Shown here in pieces: positions 40,500 to 49,649 of a stretch of DNA of 64,000 bases. This DNA comes from Planctomycetota bacterium (GTDB lineage: Bacteria > Planctomycetota > UBA1135 > GCA-002686595). Position 1 is the stretch's first letter. The number at the start of each line of letters is the position of its first letter. Location of the stretch: assembly GCA_029250885.1 (NCBI GenBank), contig JAQXEK010000082.1, positions 1 to 64,000 on the forward strand, given 5' to 3'. The notes under the pieces were generated by a model. That model saw only the letters and a list, made by a program, of their open reading frames with translations. It had not been told where the DNA came from and searched no databases. Made by a program: the position numbers and the translations under genes.

Positions 40500-41609
40500 A
40501 TGAGCAAAGCCAAAGCAAAGAAGAACGTCACCTCCATCAACTCCAAGGAAAAGGCCCTTACAGGTGCCCTAGCGGACATTGAGAAGAGCTACGGCACCGG
40601 CGCCATCATGCGCCTCGGTGGCGAAAACGCCATCATTAACGAGATCACAGGTGTTTCCTCCGGATCTATCTCCTTGGACATGGCCCTCGGCGGCAAGGGC
40701 ATGCCCCATGGCCGCATCTGCGAGATCTACGGTCCGGAGAGCTCCGGTAAGACAACCCTGACCCTGCACATGATTGCAGAGGCTCAAAAGACGGGGGGCA
40801 TCTGCGCCTTCATCGACGCCGAGCACGCCCTAGACCCCGCCTATGCCCGCAAGTTGGGTGTGAACCTGGACGACCTGCTAGTCAGCCAACCGGATTGTGG
40901 CGAACAGGCCCTCGAGATTGTCGAGACCCTGATCCGATCGGACTCGATCGATGTCATCGTGATCGACTCCGTCGCCGCCCTGGTGCCCCGGGCCGAGATC
41001 AACGGCGAGATGGGAGACAGCTTTGTGGGTCTTCACGCCCGCCTGATGAGCCAGGCCATGCGTAAGCTCACCGCGGCGATTGCACGCTCTTCGACATGTG
41101 TGATCTTTATCAACCAGATCCGCGAGAAGATCGGCGTGATGTTCGGCAGCCCCGAAACCACCACAGGCGGTCGCGCCTTGAAGTTCTACTCCTCCGTGCG
41201 ACTGGACATCCGCCGCATCGGCCAAATCAAAGACGGCGACGTGGTGGTGGGCAACCGGACCAAGGTCACTGTGGTCAAGAACAAGATCGCGCCGCCCTTC
41301 CGCAAGGTGGAATTTGACATTATCTACAACGTCGGCATCAGCTACGAGGGCGACCTTCTCGACCTCGGCATTAATGAGGGCTTCGTAAAGAAGTCCGGCA
41401 CCTGGTTCAGCTTACTGCACCCGGAGCAGGGTGAGATTCGCCTGGGACAGGGCCGGGAAAAAGCCCGCTCCTTCCTGAAGGATAACCCCGATCTCGCCAA
41501 GGATCTGGAAGCCTCCGTGCGCAAGGCGATGACGCCCAAGACAGAAGAGCAGCTTCTGGCGGAGGCTGATCAGCTTGCCGCAGCCAACCAAGAAGAGCAA
41601 ACCGCCTAG
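40500..41609 (+). CDS. recA: Recombinase RecA
   Basis: The 369-residue recombinase forms filaments on single-stranded DNA for homologous repair and triggers LexA cleavage. Walker A GPESSGKT is at 78-85, the polymerisation motif region and loop L2 ([20 protein letters not shown]) are present, and the C-terminus is acidic/glutamine-rich. The 274-base upstream region contains no recognisable SOS box of the E. coli (CTGT-N8-ACAG) or Bacillus (GAAC-N4-GTTC) type. Two hairpins follow before alaS, a common recA-alaS neighbourhood. Confidence 0.98.
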   Translation: MSKAKAKKNVTSINSKEKALTGALADIEKSYGTGAIMRLGGENAIINEITGVSSGSISLDMALGGKGMPHGRICEIYGPESSGKTTLTLHMIAEAQKTGGICAFIDAEHALDPAYARKLGVNLDDLLVSQPDCGEQALEIVETLIRSDSIDVIVIDSVAALVPRAEINGEMGDSFVGLHARLMSQAMRKLTAAIARSSTCVIFINQIREKIGVMFGSPETTTGGRALKFYSSVRLDIRRIGQIKDGDVVVGNRTKVTVVKNKIAPPFRKVEFDIIYNVGISYEGDLLDLGINEGFVKKSGTWFSLLHPEQGEIRLGQGREKARSFLKDNPDLAKDLEASVRKAMTPKTEEQLLAEADQLAAANQEEQTA

Positions 41610-41612
41610 GTC

Positions 41613-41643
41613 GGGAGCGTTGACCCGGGCGGGCTCCCTTTGG
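41613..41643 (+). terminator. First hairpin after recA
   Basis: GGGAGC (41613-41618) pairs with GCTCCC (41633-41638), 15 bases of loop between, and is followed by TTTGG. It begins 3 bases after the recA stop and could end or attenuate the transcript. A second, stronger hairpin lies at 41710. Confidence 0.5.
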
Positions 41644-41709
41644 TCCAAGGGGGACTGCTCTGCCCGCGGCTAGGTCGTTTAGCGAAAGAAGGCGACCAAC
41701 CTGACCTGA

Positions 41710-41748
41710 CGAGGGGCAGACCCATTTGGGGCTGCCCCTCGCTATTTT
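41710..41748 (+). terminator. Rho-independent terminator between recA and alaS
   Basis: CGAGGGGCAG (41710-41719) pairs exactly with CTGCCCCTCG (41732-41741), with a short CCC/GGG inner pairing, followed by CTATTTTG. It is the main terminator after recA. Confidence 0.8.
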
Positions 41749-41910
41749 GTGTCCAAACGAGATGCTCGATGCCCGATAGTGACCTAGGCTGTGCCCACGA
41801 ATCGGGGTCGCGGGGGTTGCCCCAAGGCCCTTGCGGGCTTCTAATGCTGCCCCGCATGTAGTCCGCCTGGGCCGCAAACCGAAACGAATGCCTCTTGCCG
41901 AGTTGCCTTG

Positions 41911-44586
41911 ATGAGCTCATCCCAAAAAACGTGGACCGCCGCCGGCGTCCGTACCGCCTACCTTCAGTTCTTTGAAGAGCGTGGCCACCGCATTGTCCCC
42001 TCGAGCGGGTCTTTTCCCCTCGATGATCCGACCTTGCTGTTCACCAACGCGGGAATGAACCAGTTCAAGGACATGTTTTTGGGAACGGGAACTCGGGAAT
42101 ACACCAGGGCCGTGGACACACAGAAGTGTATCCGTGTCTCAGGCAAGCACAACGACCTGGAAGAGGTCGGCGTCGACGGGTACCACCACACCTTCTTTGA
42201 GATGCTTGGCAACTGGTCCTTTGGGGACTACTTCAAGGAAGAGGCCATCGAGTGGGCATGGACCCTCTTGACCGAGGTCTACGGCCTGCCCAAGGAGCGA
42301 CTTTGGGTCACGGTCTATGGCGGCGACGAAGGGGACGGACTCGGCCCCGACGAAGAGGCCGAGCGTATCTGGAAGGAGAACACCGATGTTCTCCCAAGCC
42401 ACGTTTTACGCTTGGGTAAGTCCGAGAACTTCTGGGAGATGGGGGCCACGGGGCCCTGCGGTCCCTGCACGGAGATCCATATTGACCAAGGCGGCCCTGA
42501 GACCGACCCCGAGGACGGTGCGTCCCTTGAGTTCGGCATCCCGGCCGACAACGAGCGCTACATGGAGCTCTGGAACCTAGTGTTCATGCAGTTCATGCGG
42601 CTTGATGACGGCAGCCTGAAGGAGCTGCCGAATAAGCACGTGGATACGGGCTTGGGCCTCGAGCGCATTGTCGCAACCCTGCAGGGTGTGGACTCGAACT
42701 ACCACACGGATCTCTTCCTGCCGATCATCGATGCGATTGCCGAGCTTACAGGCAAGAGCTATGGCCGCAGCGAGAGCTCGACGGACGTTGCCTTTCGGGT
42801 CTGCTCGGACCACATGCGCGCCCTAACCGCCGCTCTCTCGGATGGCGTGTCGCCGGGCAACACGGGGCGCGGCTACGTGATGCGCCGCCTGATTCGCCGG
42901 GCCGCCCGCTTTGGAAGCCAGGAGCTAGGCATGGACCAGCCCTGGCTCTACAAGCTTGTGCCCGTTGTCGCTGACGTACTTGGAGAGTCCTTCCCCGAGA
43001 TGCGCGAGCGCCTCGACCACGTCCAGCTGATCATCAAGGATGAGGAGACTTCCTTTGGGCGTACACTCAACCGCGGGATTGCGCTCTTCGACCAGCTTGC
43101 CAGCAGGGTCGAGAAGAGTGGGGCCACGGAGCTTCCCGGCGCCGACGCCTTTGAGCTGTACGCAACCAGCGGATTTCCCCAGGACCTAGTTGAGCAGATG
43201 GCCCGCGAACGTGAGCTGACTGTGGACCTTGCCGGCTGGGAGGCCGCCGAGTCGAAGCACAAAAACGCCTCCAAGGGGGAGGGCAGCTTCAAGCAGCTGC
43301 TCTCGGCTGAGGAACTCGAGTCCATCGACGGCGAGACCGTCTCCACCTACCACGATAAGGGAGAGGCGTGCCTCGAAGTTAGCGGCTGCAAGGTTCTGTT
43401 TGCCGTCGAGCGCGAGCCCGGCCAATTGAGCCTTGTGCTTGATACGTCGCCCTTTTACGCCGAGAGCGGCGGTCAGGCAGGGGACACCGGTACGATTTCA
43501 TCCAACGATGGCAACCACGTGATGAAGGTCACGGGGACGAAGAAGGTCGCTGGCGTTGTGGTTCATCTTGGGAAGATGTCCAAGGGCACGACGCTCGCCG
43601 CTGGTTGCCTGGTCGATGCCAGGGTGGCTGGCGCGCGTCGGGAGCTGACGGCAAAGAACCACTCCGCTACGCACCTTTTGAACCAGGCCCTCCGTGAGGT
43701 GCTCGGTGACCATGTCGCTCAACAAGGATCCGAGGTGGACTCCGAGCGGCTGCGCTTTGACTTCTCGAATCCCAAGGGCTTGACCCCAGAGGAGATCGAC
43801 CAGGTGGAGGCTATTGTCAACCGCCAGATCATTCAGAATAGTGCCGTGGAGGTCACCGAGGAGAACCTCGATGAGGCCCGGGCCAGGGGTGTCGTCGCCG
43901 CCTTCGGCGAGAAGTACGGTGAGCGCGTCCGTGTGGTCGACATGGGGGCCTGGTCCACGGAGCTCTGCGGCGGAACCCACGTCCAGCGCACAGGAGACAT
44001 TGGCGCCTTCACGATATCCCAGGAGCGCGCGATCAGTGCCGGCGTCAGGCGCATCGAAGGCCTAACGGGCCCTGCAGCCCTCGCCGAGTTTCAGGAGCAG
44101 CGCCGAAACCTGCGCGGTGCGGCCACGATCTTGAAGACCAGCCCCGCTGAATTGCAGGGTCGCCTCGAGCAGCTTCAGAAGCAGTTGAAGGAGGCCAAGA
44201 AGAAGCAGAAGGCCGCTAAGGGAACAGACGCCACGGCTTCTGTCGAGGCGCTTAAGGGCGCGGCTCAGGTGAAGGATGGGGTGACCTGGGTGATCCAGGA
44301 TTTGCCGGGGTCCGACTCCCAGGCCGTTGGTGAGATTGCTGAGGCAGGAAAGGCCCTGGCCAGCGACCTTGTCCTCGTGCTCTTTGGGCGCGATGGGGGC
44401 AAAGTGCCCTTTGTTGTGGTCAGCCAGGGCTCCGCCCTGGAGGCCGGACACAAGGCGGGTGACCTGGCCAAAATGATCGCCGGCCACCTCGGCGGCGGGG
44501 GCGGCGGACGCCCGGGTCAAGCCCAGGGCCGTGGCCTGAAGGTCGATGGTGTTGCTGGCGCAATTGAAGAGCTCTCGGCCCTGTAG
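41911..44586 (+). CDS. alaS: Alanyl-tRNA synthetase
   Basis: An 891-residue class II synthetase of bacterial layout. The catalytic N-terminal part (LQFFEERGHRIVPSSGS, TNAGMNQFKDMFLG) is followed by the editing domain with the zinc site (NHSATHLLNQAL and CGGTHV) that clears Ser- and Gly-tRNA-Ala, and by the C-Ala domain with GGGGGGRPGQAQGRG. The start at ATG 41911 is preferred over the TTG one codon upstream. Length is normal. The gene follows the recA terminator, so it should have its own promoter in the 162-base gap. Confidence 0.97.
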   Translation: MSSSQKTWTAAGVRTAYLQFFEERGHRIVPSSGSFPLDDPTLLFTNAGMNQFKDMFLGTGTREYTRAVDTQKCIRVSGKHNDLEEVGVDGYHHTFFEMLGNWSFGDYFKEEAIEWAWTLLTEVYGLPKERLWVTVYGGDEGDGLGPDEEAERIWKENTDVLPSHVLRLGKSENFWEMGATGPCGPCTEIHIDQGGPETDPEDGASLEFGIPADNERYMELWNLVFMQFMRLDDGSLKELPNKHVDTGLGLERIVATLQGVDSNYHTDLFLPIIDAIAELTGKSYGRSESSTDVAFRVCSDHMRALTAALSDGVSPGNTGRGYVMRRLIRRAARFGSQELGMDQPWLYKLVPVVADVLGESFPEMRERLDHVQLIIKDEETSFGRTLNRGIALFDQLASRVEKSGATELPGADAFELYATSGFPQDLVEQMARERELTVDLAGWEAAESKHKNASKGEGSFKQLLSAEELESIDGETVSTYHDKGEACLEVSGCKVLFAVEREPGQLSLVLDTSPFYAESGGQAGDTGTISSNDGNHVMKVTGTKKVAGVVVHLGKMSKGTTLAAGCLVDARVAGARRELTAKNHSATHLLNQALREVLGDHVAQQGSEVDSERLRFDFSNPKGLTPEEIDQVEAIVNRQIIQNSAVEVTEENLDEARARGVVAAFGEKYGERVRVVDMGAWSTELCGGTHVQRTGDIGAFTISQERAISAGVRRIEGLTGPAALAEFQEQRRNLRGAATILKTSPAELQGRLEQLQKQLKEAKKKQKAAKGTDATASVEALKGAAQVKDGVTWVIQDLPGSDSQAVGEIAEAGKALASDLVLVLFGRDGGKVPFVVVSQGSALEAGHKAGDLAKMIAGHLGGGGGGRPGQAQGRGLKVDGVAGAIEELSAL

Positions 44587-44702
44587 AATCGCCTTGCTGG
44601 GCCTGTTTTTGGATTTTTGCCCGAAAGCAGACCCAACATCGCTTCCAAGTTCATTGACAGGCAGGTCCTAGGGCACTAGCATGCTCGGCTTCATGCAGCT
44701 TT

Positions 44703-44764
44703 CAGGGCCCCATTTGGTCCCTGTTCTCGGGGCGTGAAACCCTCTGGACGTTCGCTAGGCGAAC
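44703..44764 (+). promoter_or_regulatory. Structured leader before rpmF
   Basis: Two hairpins lie in the 240 bases before rpmF: CAGGG(C)CC/GG(T)CCCTG at 44703-44723, and a perfect GTTCGC-TAG-GCGAAC at 44750-44764. An upstream TAGCAT at 44677-44682 may be the -10 element. The leader would carry the fatty acid operon promoter region and could balance L32 and fatty acid gene expression (inference). Confidence 0.4.
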
Positions 44765-44826
44765 ACCTTAAACTATCATTCGACCAGCGAAGCGCCGACC
44801 GGCGCCACGCCCAAAAACACTTAGCT

Positions 44827-45033
44827 ATGGCACACCCTAAGCGCCGCATCTCTTCCCACCGTCAAGGTATCCGTCGGTCTCAGATCCACCTGAAGACCGT
44901 TTCGCCCAACCATTGCGCGCGTTGCGGCTCCCCGACCCGCTCCCACCGCGTCTGCGAGAATTGTGGCTACTACGGATTTGACAAAGGCAACGACAAGCGA
45001 GGCACCGAGGTGCTTCCGCGCGAAGAGTTCTAA
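44827..45033 (+). CDS. rpmF: 50S ribosomal protein L32
   Basis: A 68-residue large-subunit protein starting MAHPKRRISSHRQGIRRS. The zinc ribbon is C30xxC33 ... C43xxC46, so it is the zinc-binding form. The frame is open upstream, but the canonical N-terminus fixes the ATG at 44827. It heads the rpmF-plsX-fab cluster, the standard order in many bacteria. Confidence 0.95.
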   Translation: MAHPKRRISSHRQGIRRSQIHLKTVSPNHCARCGSPTRSHRVCENCGYYGFDKGNDKRGTEVLPREEF

Positions 45034-45163
45034 GCCAGTTCCCTTAGCATCCTTGCTCCGACCTTGGGCGGAGCGAGACCCGGGGTCGCGCTGGCCTCTG
45101 TTTGGCTAGCGTGATCCCAAGCCACTCATTCCGGAAGGCCGCCCCGTGCGGCCCGATGTAATT

Positions 45164-46183
45164 ATGACGAAGAGCCGTATTGCACTAGACGTCATGGGAG
45201 GCGACCACGCCCCCGGCGCCCTGTTAGAGGGTGCACTCCTTGCAACCAAGCGGGAAGAGAGAGCTTTGTCGCCCGACAGCATTCTGCTGGTTGGTGACGA
45301 GGTCGCTATCCAAGCTTGGTTCGATGCCAACGGCGGTAACCCTGGCTTCCCCGTTCAGCACGCCTCGGAAGTGATCGAGATGGACGAGAGCCCGGCGAAG
45401 GCCCTGCGGGCCAAGCGCGACTCTTCGATAGGCGGCTGTGTGAAAGCCATCCGTGCAGGCGATGCCGGCGCATTGGTCTGCATGGGCAACACCGGCGCCT
45501 GCGTGGGTGCGTCCACTCTGGGACTCGGAACCCTAGAGGGTGTTCGCCGTCCGGGTATTGCGATCACCCTGCGCATGACCGGACATCCGGTGACCATGCT
45601 CGACATGGGAGCGAACATCGCGAGCAAGCCAGAGCACCTGTTGCAATACGGTGTCATGGGCAGCGTGTTTATGCGCGACCTATTTGATGTGAAAGAAGCC
45701 CGCGTGGGCCTACTGAACATCGGGGAAGAGCCCAGCAAGGGCACCGACCTCTGCAAGGACTCCCATGCTCTGTTGGCGGACTCCGGTTTGAACTTCGTCG
45801 GCAATGTTGAGGGTCCGGATATCTTCCGCAGCGCAGCCGATGTTGTGGTTACCGATGGCTACACGGGGAACATCACTCTGAAGTTGATGGAGGGTCTGTC
45901 GGGCTTTCTGATGAAGACGGTTGTCACTGAGATTCAAGCCCACAAGGCCGACTGGTCTGGCGATGTGATCGGCGCCCTCCAAAGGAACACGGACTACTCC
46001 GAGTACGGCGGTGCGCTTCTTCTTGGCGTAAACGGCACGGTCGTTATTGGCCATGGCCGCTCCGATGGGACCGCCGTGAGCAATGCCCTCGACTTGGCGG
46101 GACGTGCCCTTCAGGCTGATGTGAACGCTCACATCGTCGAAGGCTGTGCAGCCTTCGCAAGCGGGAAAGAGTCCGCCAGCTGA
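45164..46183 (+). CDS. plsX: Phosphate acyltransferase PlsX
   Basis: The enzyme converts acyl-ACP to acyl-phosphate for phospholipid synthesis by the PlsX/PlsY route. The N-terminal RIALDVMGGDHAPG and the later MGNTGA and GYTGNITLKLMEG motifs are family marks. The ATG at 45164 gives 339 residues and the family N-terminus. A GTG at 45146 with GGAAGG at 45133-45138 is a real alternative and would add six residues. It lies between rpmF and fabH. Confidence 0.95.
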   Translation: MTKSRIALDVMGGDHAPGALLEGALLATKREERALSPDSILLVGDEVAIQAWFDANGGNPGFPVQHASEVIEMDESPAKALRAKRDSSIGGCVKAIRAGDAGALVCMGNTGACVGASTLGLGTLEGVRRPGIAITLRMTGHPVTMLDMGANIASKPEHLLQYGVMGSVFMRDLFDVKEARVGLLNIGEEPSKGTDLCKDSHALLADSGLNFVGNVEGPDIFRSAADVVVTDGYTGNITLKLMEGLSGFLMKTVVTEIQAHKADWSGDVIGALQRNTDYSEYGGALLLGVNGTVVIGHGRSDGTAVSNALDLAGRALQADVNAHIVEGCAAFASGKESAS

Positions 46184-46400
46184 GTCGGTAAAAGTCGGCT
46201 CGGCGGGATCGTACGACCTAGAGTCCACTAGGTGCACCCCCATGGCTTTTTGATGCCACGGGACAGGATTCCCAAAGAGGGTCCAAAGCAAACGTGAAGT
46301 TGGCACACCGACTCGCTAGGGTTTACCCCCTTACTGCCTTCCTTATGGAGTGCCAGCCGCGCGCTGACACCCACCTTCCCCAAGCCCTCCTATCCTTACC

Positions 46401-47390
46401 ATGGCTTCACGCATTCGCGTCGGCATCGCCGGAACCGGCTCGTACGTCCCCGAGCGGGTCGTGCCCAACAAGTGGTTCGAAGAGTTCCTCGATACAGACG
46501 ACGAGTGGATCGTCCAGCGTACGGGCATCCGCGAGCGGCGTTTCGCCGCAGATGACGAGTCCACTTCAGACCTCTGCCTGCACGCGGCCGAAGAGGCCAT
46601 GCGCAACGCCGGCATCACGGCCGACGAGCTGGACATGGTCATCGTGGGGACGATAACGCCTGACTATCAGCTACCAGCCTGCGCGGTGTTAGTTCAGGAC
46701 CGCCTTGGGGCGAAGAACGCCGGCGCATTCGATGTCGTTGCGGCCTGCTCAGGTTTCCTGACCGCACTGCACACAGGCGAGGCGTTCATTGCCGCGGGTC
46801 GTGCTCGGCGCGTGCTGGTGATCGGTGCCGAGACCCTCTCCCGCTTCTTAAATTTCGAGGACCGTGGCTCCGCCATCATCTTTGGCGACGGCGCGGGCGC
46901 TGCTGTTTTGATGCCCCACGGCGAGTGCGGCCAGGGCGAGATCTTGCGCACGACCTTGGGCGCTGACGGCTCGGGCTACGAGTTCATCCACATGCCCGGT
47001 GGGGGAGTCACGAACCCCGCAACTGTGGAGAGCGTCGAAGCTAAAATGCACAAGATCCAGCTCAAGGGGCGCGAGACGTTCCGCTTTGCGGTCTCGACGA
47101 TGAGCCGCTTGGTCAAGGAATACATCGCGGATTACGACGAGGACGAGCTCGGCCTGATCGTTCCGCACCAAGTAAACAGGCGTATCATTGATGCTGCCCT
47201 CGATCGCCTGGAGATGACCGACGAGAAGGTCATGGTGAACATCCAGAGCTTTGGCAATACGTCGGCCGCAAGCGTGCCAGTAGCTCTGCACCAGGCCGTT
47301 ACGGAAGAACGCTGCGTACCAGGAAAGCTGGTTGTGCTCGTCGCCTTCGGCGCGGGCTTGACCTGGGGCGCGACCCTGATCCGCTGGTAA
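46401..47390 (+). CDS. fabH: 3-oxoacyl-ACP synthase III
   Basis: The 329-residue condensing enzyme starts fatty acid chains from acetyl-CoA and malonyl-ACP. The catalytic triad is C116 (VAACSGFL), H256 (VPHQVNRR) and N286 (GNTSAASVP). The N-terminal GTGSYVPERVVPN is typical. The start at 46401 lies 217 bases after plsX, with CTATCCTTACC just before the ATG and no strong Shine-Dalgarno. fabD follows after 30 bases. Confidence 0.97.
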   Translation: MASRIRVGIAGTGSYVPERVVPNKWFEEFLDTDDEWIVQRTGIRERRFAADDESTSDLCLHAAEEAMRNAGITADELDMVIVGTITPDYQLPACAVLVQDRLGAKNAGAFDVVAACSGFLTALHTGEAFIAAGRARRVLVIGAETLSRFLNFEDRGSAIIFGDGAGAAVLMPHGECGQGEILRTTLGADGSGYEFIHMPGGGVTNPATVESVEAKMHKIQLKGRETFRFAVSTMSRLVKEYIADYDEDELGLIVPHQVNRRIIDAALDRLEMTDEKVMVNIQSFGNTSAASVPVALHQAVTEERCVPGKLVVLVAFGAGLTWGATLIRW

Positions 47391-47420
47391 GCGAAGCGCA
47401 GGTTTTTTAGGAGAACGACT

Positions 47421-48353
47421 ATGAATGAAGCCATCTTATTTCCTGGCCAAGGTGCCCAGTTCGAAGGCATGGGCCGCGACTGGTGCGAGGCCTTCCCCAT
47501 TGCACGAGAGACCTTTGCCGAGGCCAGCGAACACCTGGGCTTCAGCCTCGAGAAGGCATGCTGGGATTCCGGTGACGACATCAACCGCACCGACATCGCC
47601 CAGCCCGGAATTTTAGTCACGAGCATAGCGGCCATTCGTGTGCTCGAGCAGGAGACCGGACTCGACCGCTCAAAGGCATCGATGACCGCCGGCCTCTCTC
47701 TTGGAGAGTACACGGCTCTTTGGTGCGCTGGCTCCTTGGATTTTGGCGATGCTGTTAAGCTCGTTCGTCTGCGTGGCCAGGCTATGCAGGACGCCGCCGA
47801 GCAAATCCCCAGTGGCATGCTGAGCTTGATGGGGGGCGACGAGCCTATGGCGAAGGAGCTGGCGGCCATTGCGTCCGCGCACGGCATTTGCGCTGTGGCC
47901 AACCTAAACGCTCCGGGCCAGGTGATCTTGTCTGGCGAGCACAAGGCCCTCGAGGCTGCGGCTGCCTCGGCCAAAGATGTCGGCGTTCGCCGAACCCGCG
48001 CATTGGTCGTCGCCGGCGGATTCCACTCCGAGTGTATGCGCCCCGCAGCGGACCGCTTGGCAGCTGCCCTTGGGGACGTGACCTTCGGCGCGCCCGTGAT
48101 TCCCTTCGTCACAAATGTGACCGGAAAACCCTCCACGGACCCCGCGCAGATCCCCATGGACCTCGCCGAGCAGGTCTGCTCACCCGTGCGCTGGGAAGAC
48201 TCCATGCGCTGGGCCCTTGGCCAGGGCATCCAAAACTACCTTGAGCCGGCCCCTGGCGCTGTTTTGGCTGGAATCATGCGCAAAATCGACCCGGAGGCCA
48301 TCGTTCGGTCAGCTGCAAAGCCCAGCCTCTTGACGGAAGAGGGCTCCAGCTAA
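47421..48353 (+). CDS. fabD: Malonyl-CoA:ACP transacylase
   Basis: A 310-residue transferase loading malonate onto acyl carrier protein. The nucleophile is S93 in GLSLGEYTAL and the histidine is H202 in AGGFHSE. FPGQGAQ lies at the N-terminus. The ATG at 47421 has a good AGGAGA Shine-Dalgarno, unlike most neighbours. It ends before a 167-base gap that holds a promoter for fabG. Confidence 0.97.
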   Translation: MNEAILFPGQGAQFEGMGRDWCEAFPIARETFAEASEHLGFSLEKACWDSGDDINRTDIAQPGILVTSIAAIRVLEQETGLDRSKASMTAGLSLGEYTALWCAGSLDFGDAVKLVRLRGQAMQDAAEQIPSGMLSLMGGDEPMAKELAAIASAHGICAVANLNAPGQVILSGEHKALEAAAASAKDVGVRRTRALVVAGGFHSECMRPAADRLAAALGDVTFGAPVIPFVTNVTGKPSTDPAQIPMDLAEQVCSPVRWEDSMRWALGQGIQNYLEPAPGAVLAGIMRKIDPEAIVRSAAKPSLLTEEGSS

Positions 48354-48417
48354 ACGCAAGGTCAATCTAAAGGAATCGGCCTACCTATATTCTCGGGCCA
48401 AGTCCGCCAATGTGACG

Positions 48418-48446
48418 TTGAAGCGGCCCCTGCTCGACGGTATAGT
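48418..48446 (+). promoter_or_regulatory. Sigma70-type promoter before fabG
   Basis: TTGAAG (48418-48423) and TATAGT (48441-48446) are separated by exactly 17 bases. It is the best -35/-10 pair seen in the window. It would drive fabG-acpP-fabF separately from fabH-fabD. Confidence 0.6.
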
Positions 48447-48520
48447 CTGCGCCGCAGGATTTACCTGATGTTCTGCTCTCCAACACCCCTGACTCGTTGC
48501 CCCTTGGCAATCCATACGAC

Positions 48521-49294
48521 GTGACCTCAACAAGCTCTACTCCCGACTTTGGCGCAACCTTCCTCGATGGTCAGGTCGCACTCGTGACCGGTGCCTCTCG
48601 CGGGATCGGCCGAGCCATAGCCATTGGGCTTGCCGCTCGTGGAGCCAAGGTTGCTTGCATTGCCACCAGCGCGGCCAATGCTGAGGCCACGGCCGAAGCG
48701 TGCCGTGCCTTGGGTGTCGAGGCGAAGGCCTACGGTGTAGACGTCAGCGACACCGCTGCGGCCGCGGCCAATGTCAAGGAGGTCATGGACGACCTCGGTG
48801 GCCTTAACATTCTCGTGAACAATGCCGGCATCACCAAGGATCAGATCCTGATGCGCATGTCCGAGGACGAATTCGACAGCGTCATCAATGTCAACCTCAA
48901 GGGAACCTGGAACTTTGTCAAGGCCGCCACGCGTCCTCTGATGAAGAGCGCAGGTCGTATTGTCAATATCTCCAGCGTCGTCGGTGTCACCGGCAACGCT
49001 GGCCAGGTGAACTACGCGGCCAGCAAGGCCGGCGTGATCGGCCTGACCCGCTCCGTCGCAAAGGAGCTCGCTGGCCGCAAGGTCACCTGCAACGCAATCG
49101 CACCCGGTTTCATCGAGACCGACATGACAGCAGCCATTGACGAGGCCGCTGCCGAAAAACTCACCGACTCCATCCCTCTTGGACGGATCGGTTCGGCCGA
49201 GGAGATCGCCGCTACGGTTGACTTCCTCGTGGGCCCCGCCGGGGCCTATATCACTGGCCAGACCCTCCTTGTAGATGGCGGACTCTCTCTGTAG
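48521..49294 (+). CDS. fabG: 3-oxoacyl-ACP reductase
   Basis: The 257-residue SDR reduces 3-oxoacyl-ACP with NADPH in fatty acid elongation. TGASRGIG is at 23-30, NNAG at 100-103, and the catalytic residues are S152, Y165 and K169 (YAASK). The start is placed at GTG 48521; a TTG eight codons upstream is possible but less likely. It precedes acpP by 48 bases. Confidence 0.95.
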   Translation: MTSTSSTPDFGATFLDGQVALVTGASRGIGRAIAIGLAARGAKVACIATSAANAEATAEACRALGVEAKAYGVDVSDTAAAAANVKEVMDDLGGLNILVNNAGITKDQILMRMSEDEFDSVINVNLKGTWNFVKAATRPLMKSAGRIVNISSVVGVTGNAGQVNYAASKAGVIGLTRSVAKELAGRKVTCNAIAPGFIETDMTAAIDEAAAEKLTDSIPLGRIGSAEEIAATVDFLVGPAGAYITGQTLLVDGGLSL

Positions 49295-49342
49295 GCCCGC
49301 CTTCCCCCCAACCCACTTGGCCAAGATCGGCCACCCCTAGTT

Positions 49343-49585
49343 ATGAGCGAAACTCAAACTATCGAACAACGCGTCATCAAGCTTGTCTGTAACAACATGA
49401 AGGCTAAGCCTGAGAACGTCACGATGGAGACCTCCTTCGTCAACGACCTCGGCGCTGACTCCCTCGACACCGTCGAGCTCGTCATGGAGCTCGAGGAAGA
49501 GTTCGGACTCACCATCCCCGACGAAGACGCGGCGAACATCCAGACTGTTGGCGACGCCGTCAACTACGTCAACGCCAAGTCCTAA
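49343..49585 (+). CDS. acpP: Acyl carrier protein
   Basis: An 80-residue acidic protein. The phosphopantetheine attachment site is S40 in [19 protein letters not shown]. It carries growing acyl chains between the Fab enzymes. Length and the EERV-type helix 1 (EQRVIKLV) are typical. A hairpin between its stop and fabF may set different expression levels. Confidence 0.97.
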   Translation: MSETQTIEQRVIKLVCNNMKAKPENVTMETSFVNDLGADSLDTVELVMELEEEFGLTIPDEDAANIQTVGDAVNYVNAKS

Positions 49586-49601
49586 CCGGCACCTCCCCAC
49601 G

Positions 49602-49624
49602 CCTTGGTCGCCTAGCGACCGAGG
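49602..49624 (+). promoter_or_regulatory. Hairpin between acpP and fabF
   Basis: CCTTGGTCGC (49602-49611) pairs with GCGACCGAGG (49615-49624) around loop CTA, one G-T pair among ten. It may stabilise the abundant acpP mRNA or attenuate readthrough into fabF. No full T tract follows. Confidence 0.45.
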
Positions 49625-49649
49625 CTGGATCCACTTTTAGGTATTGATC

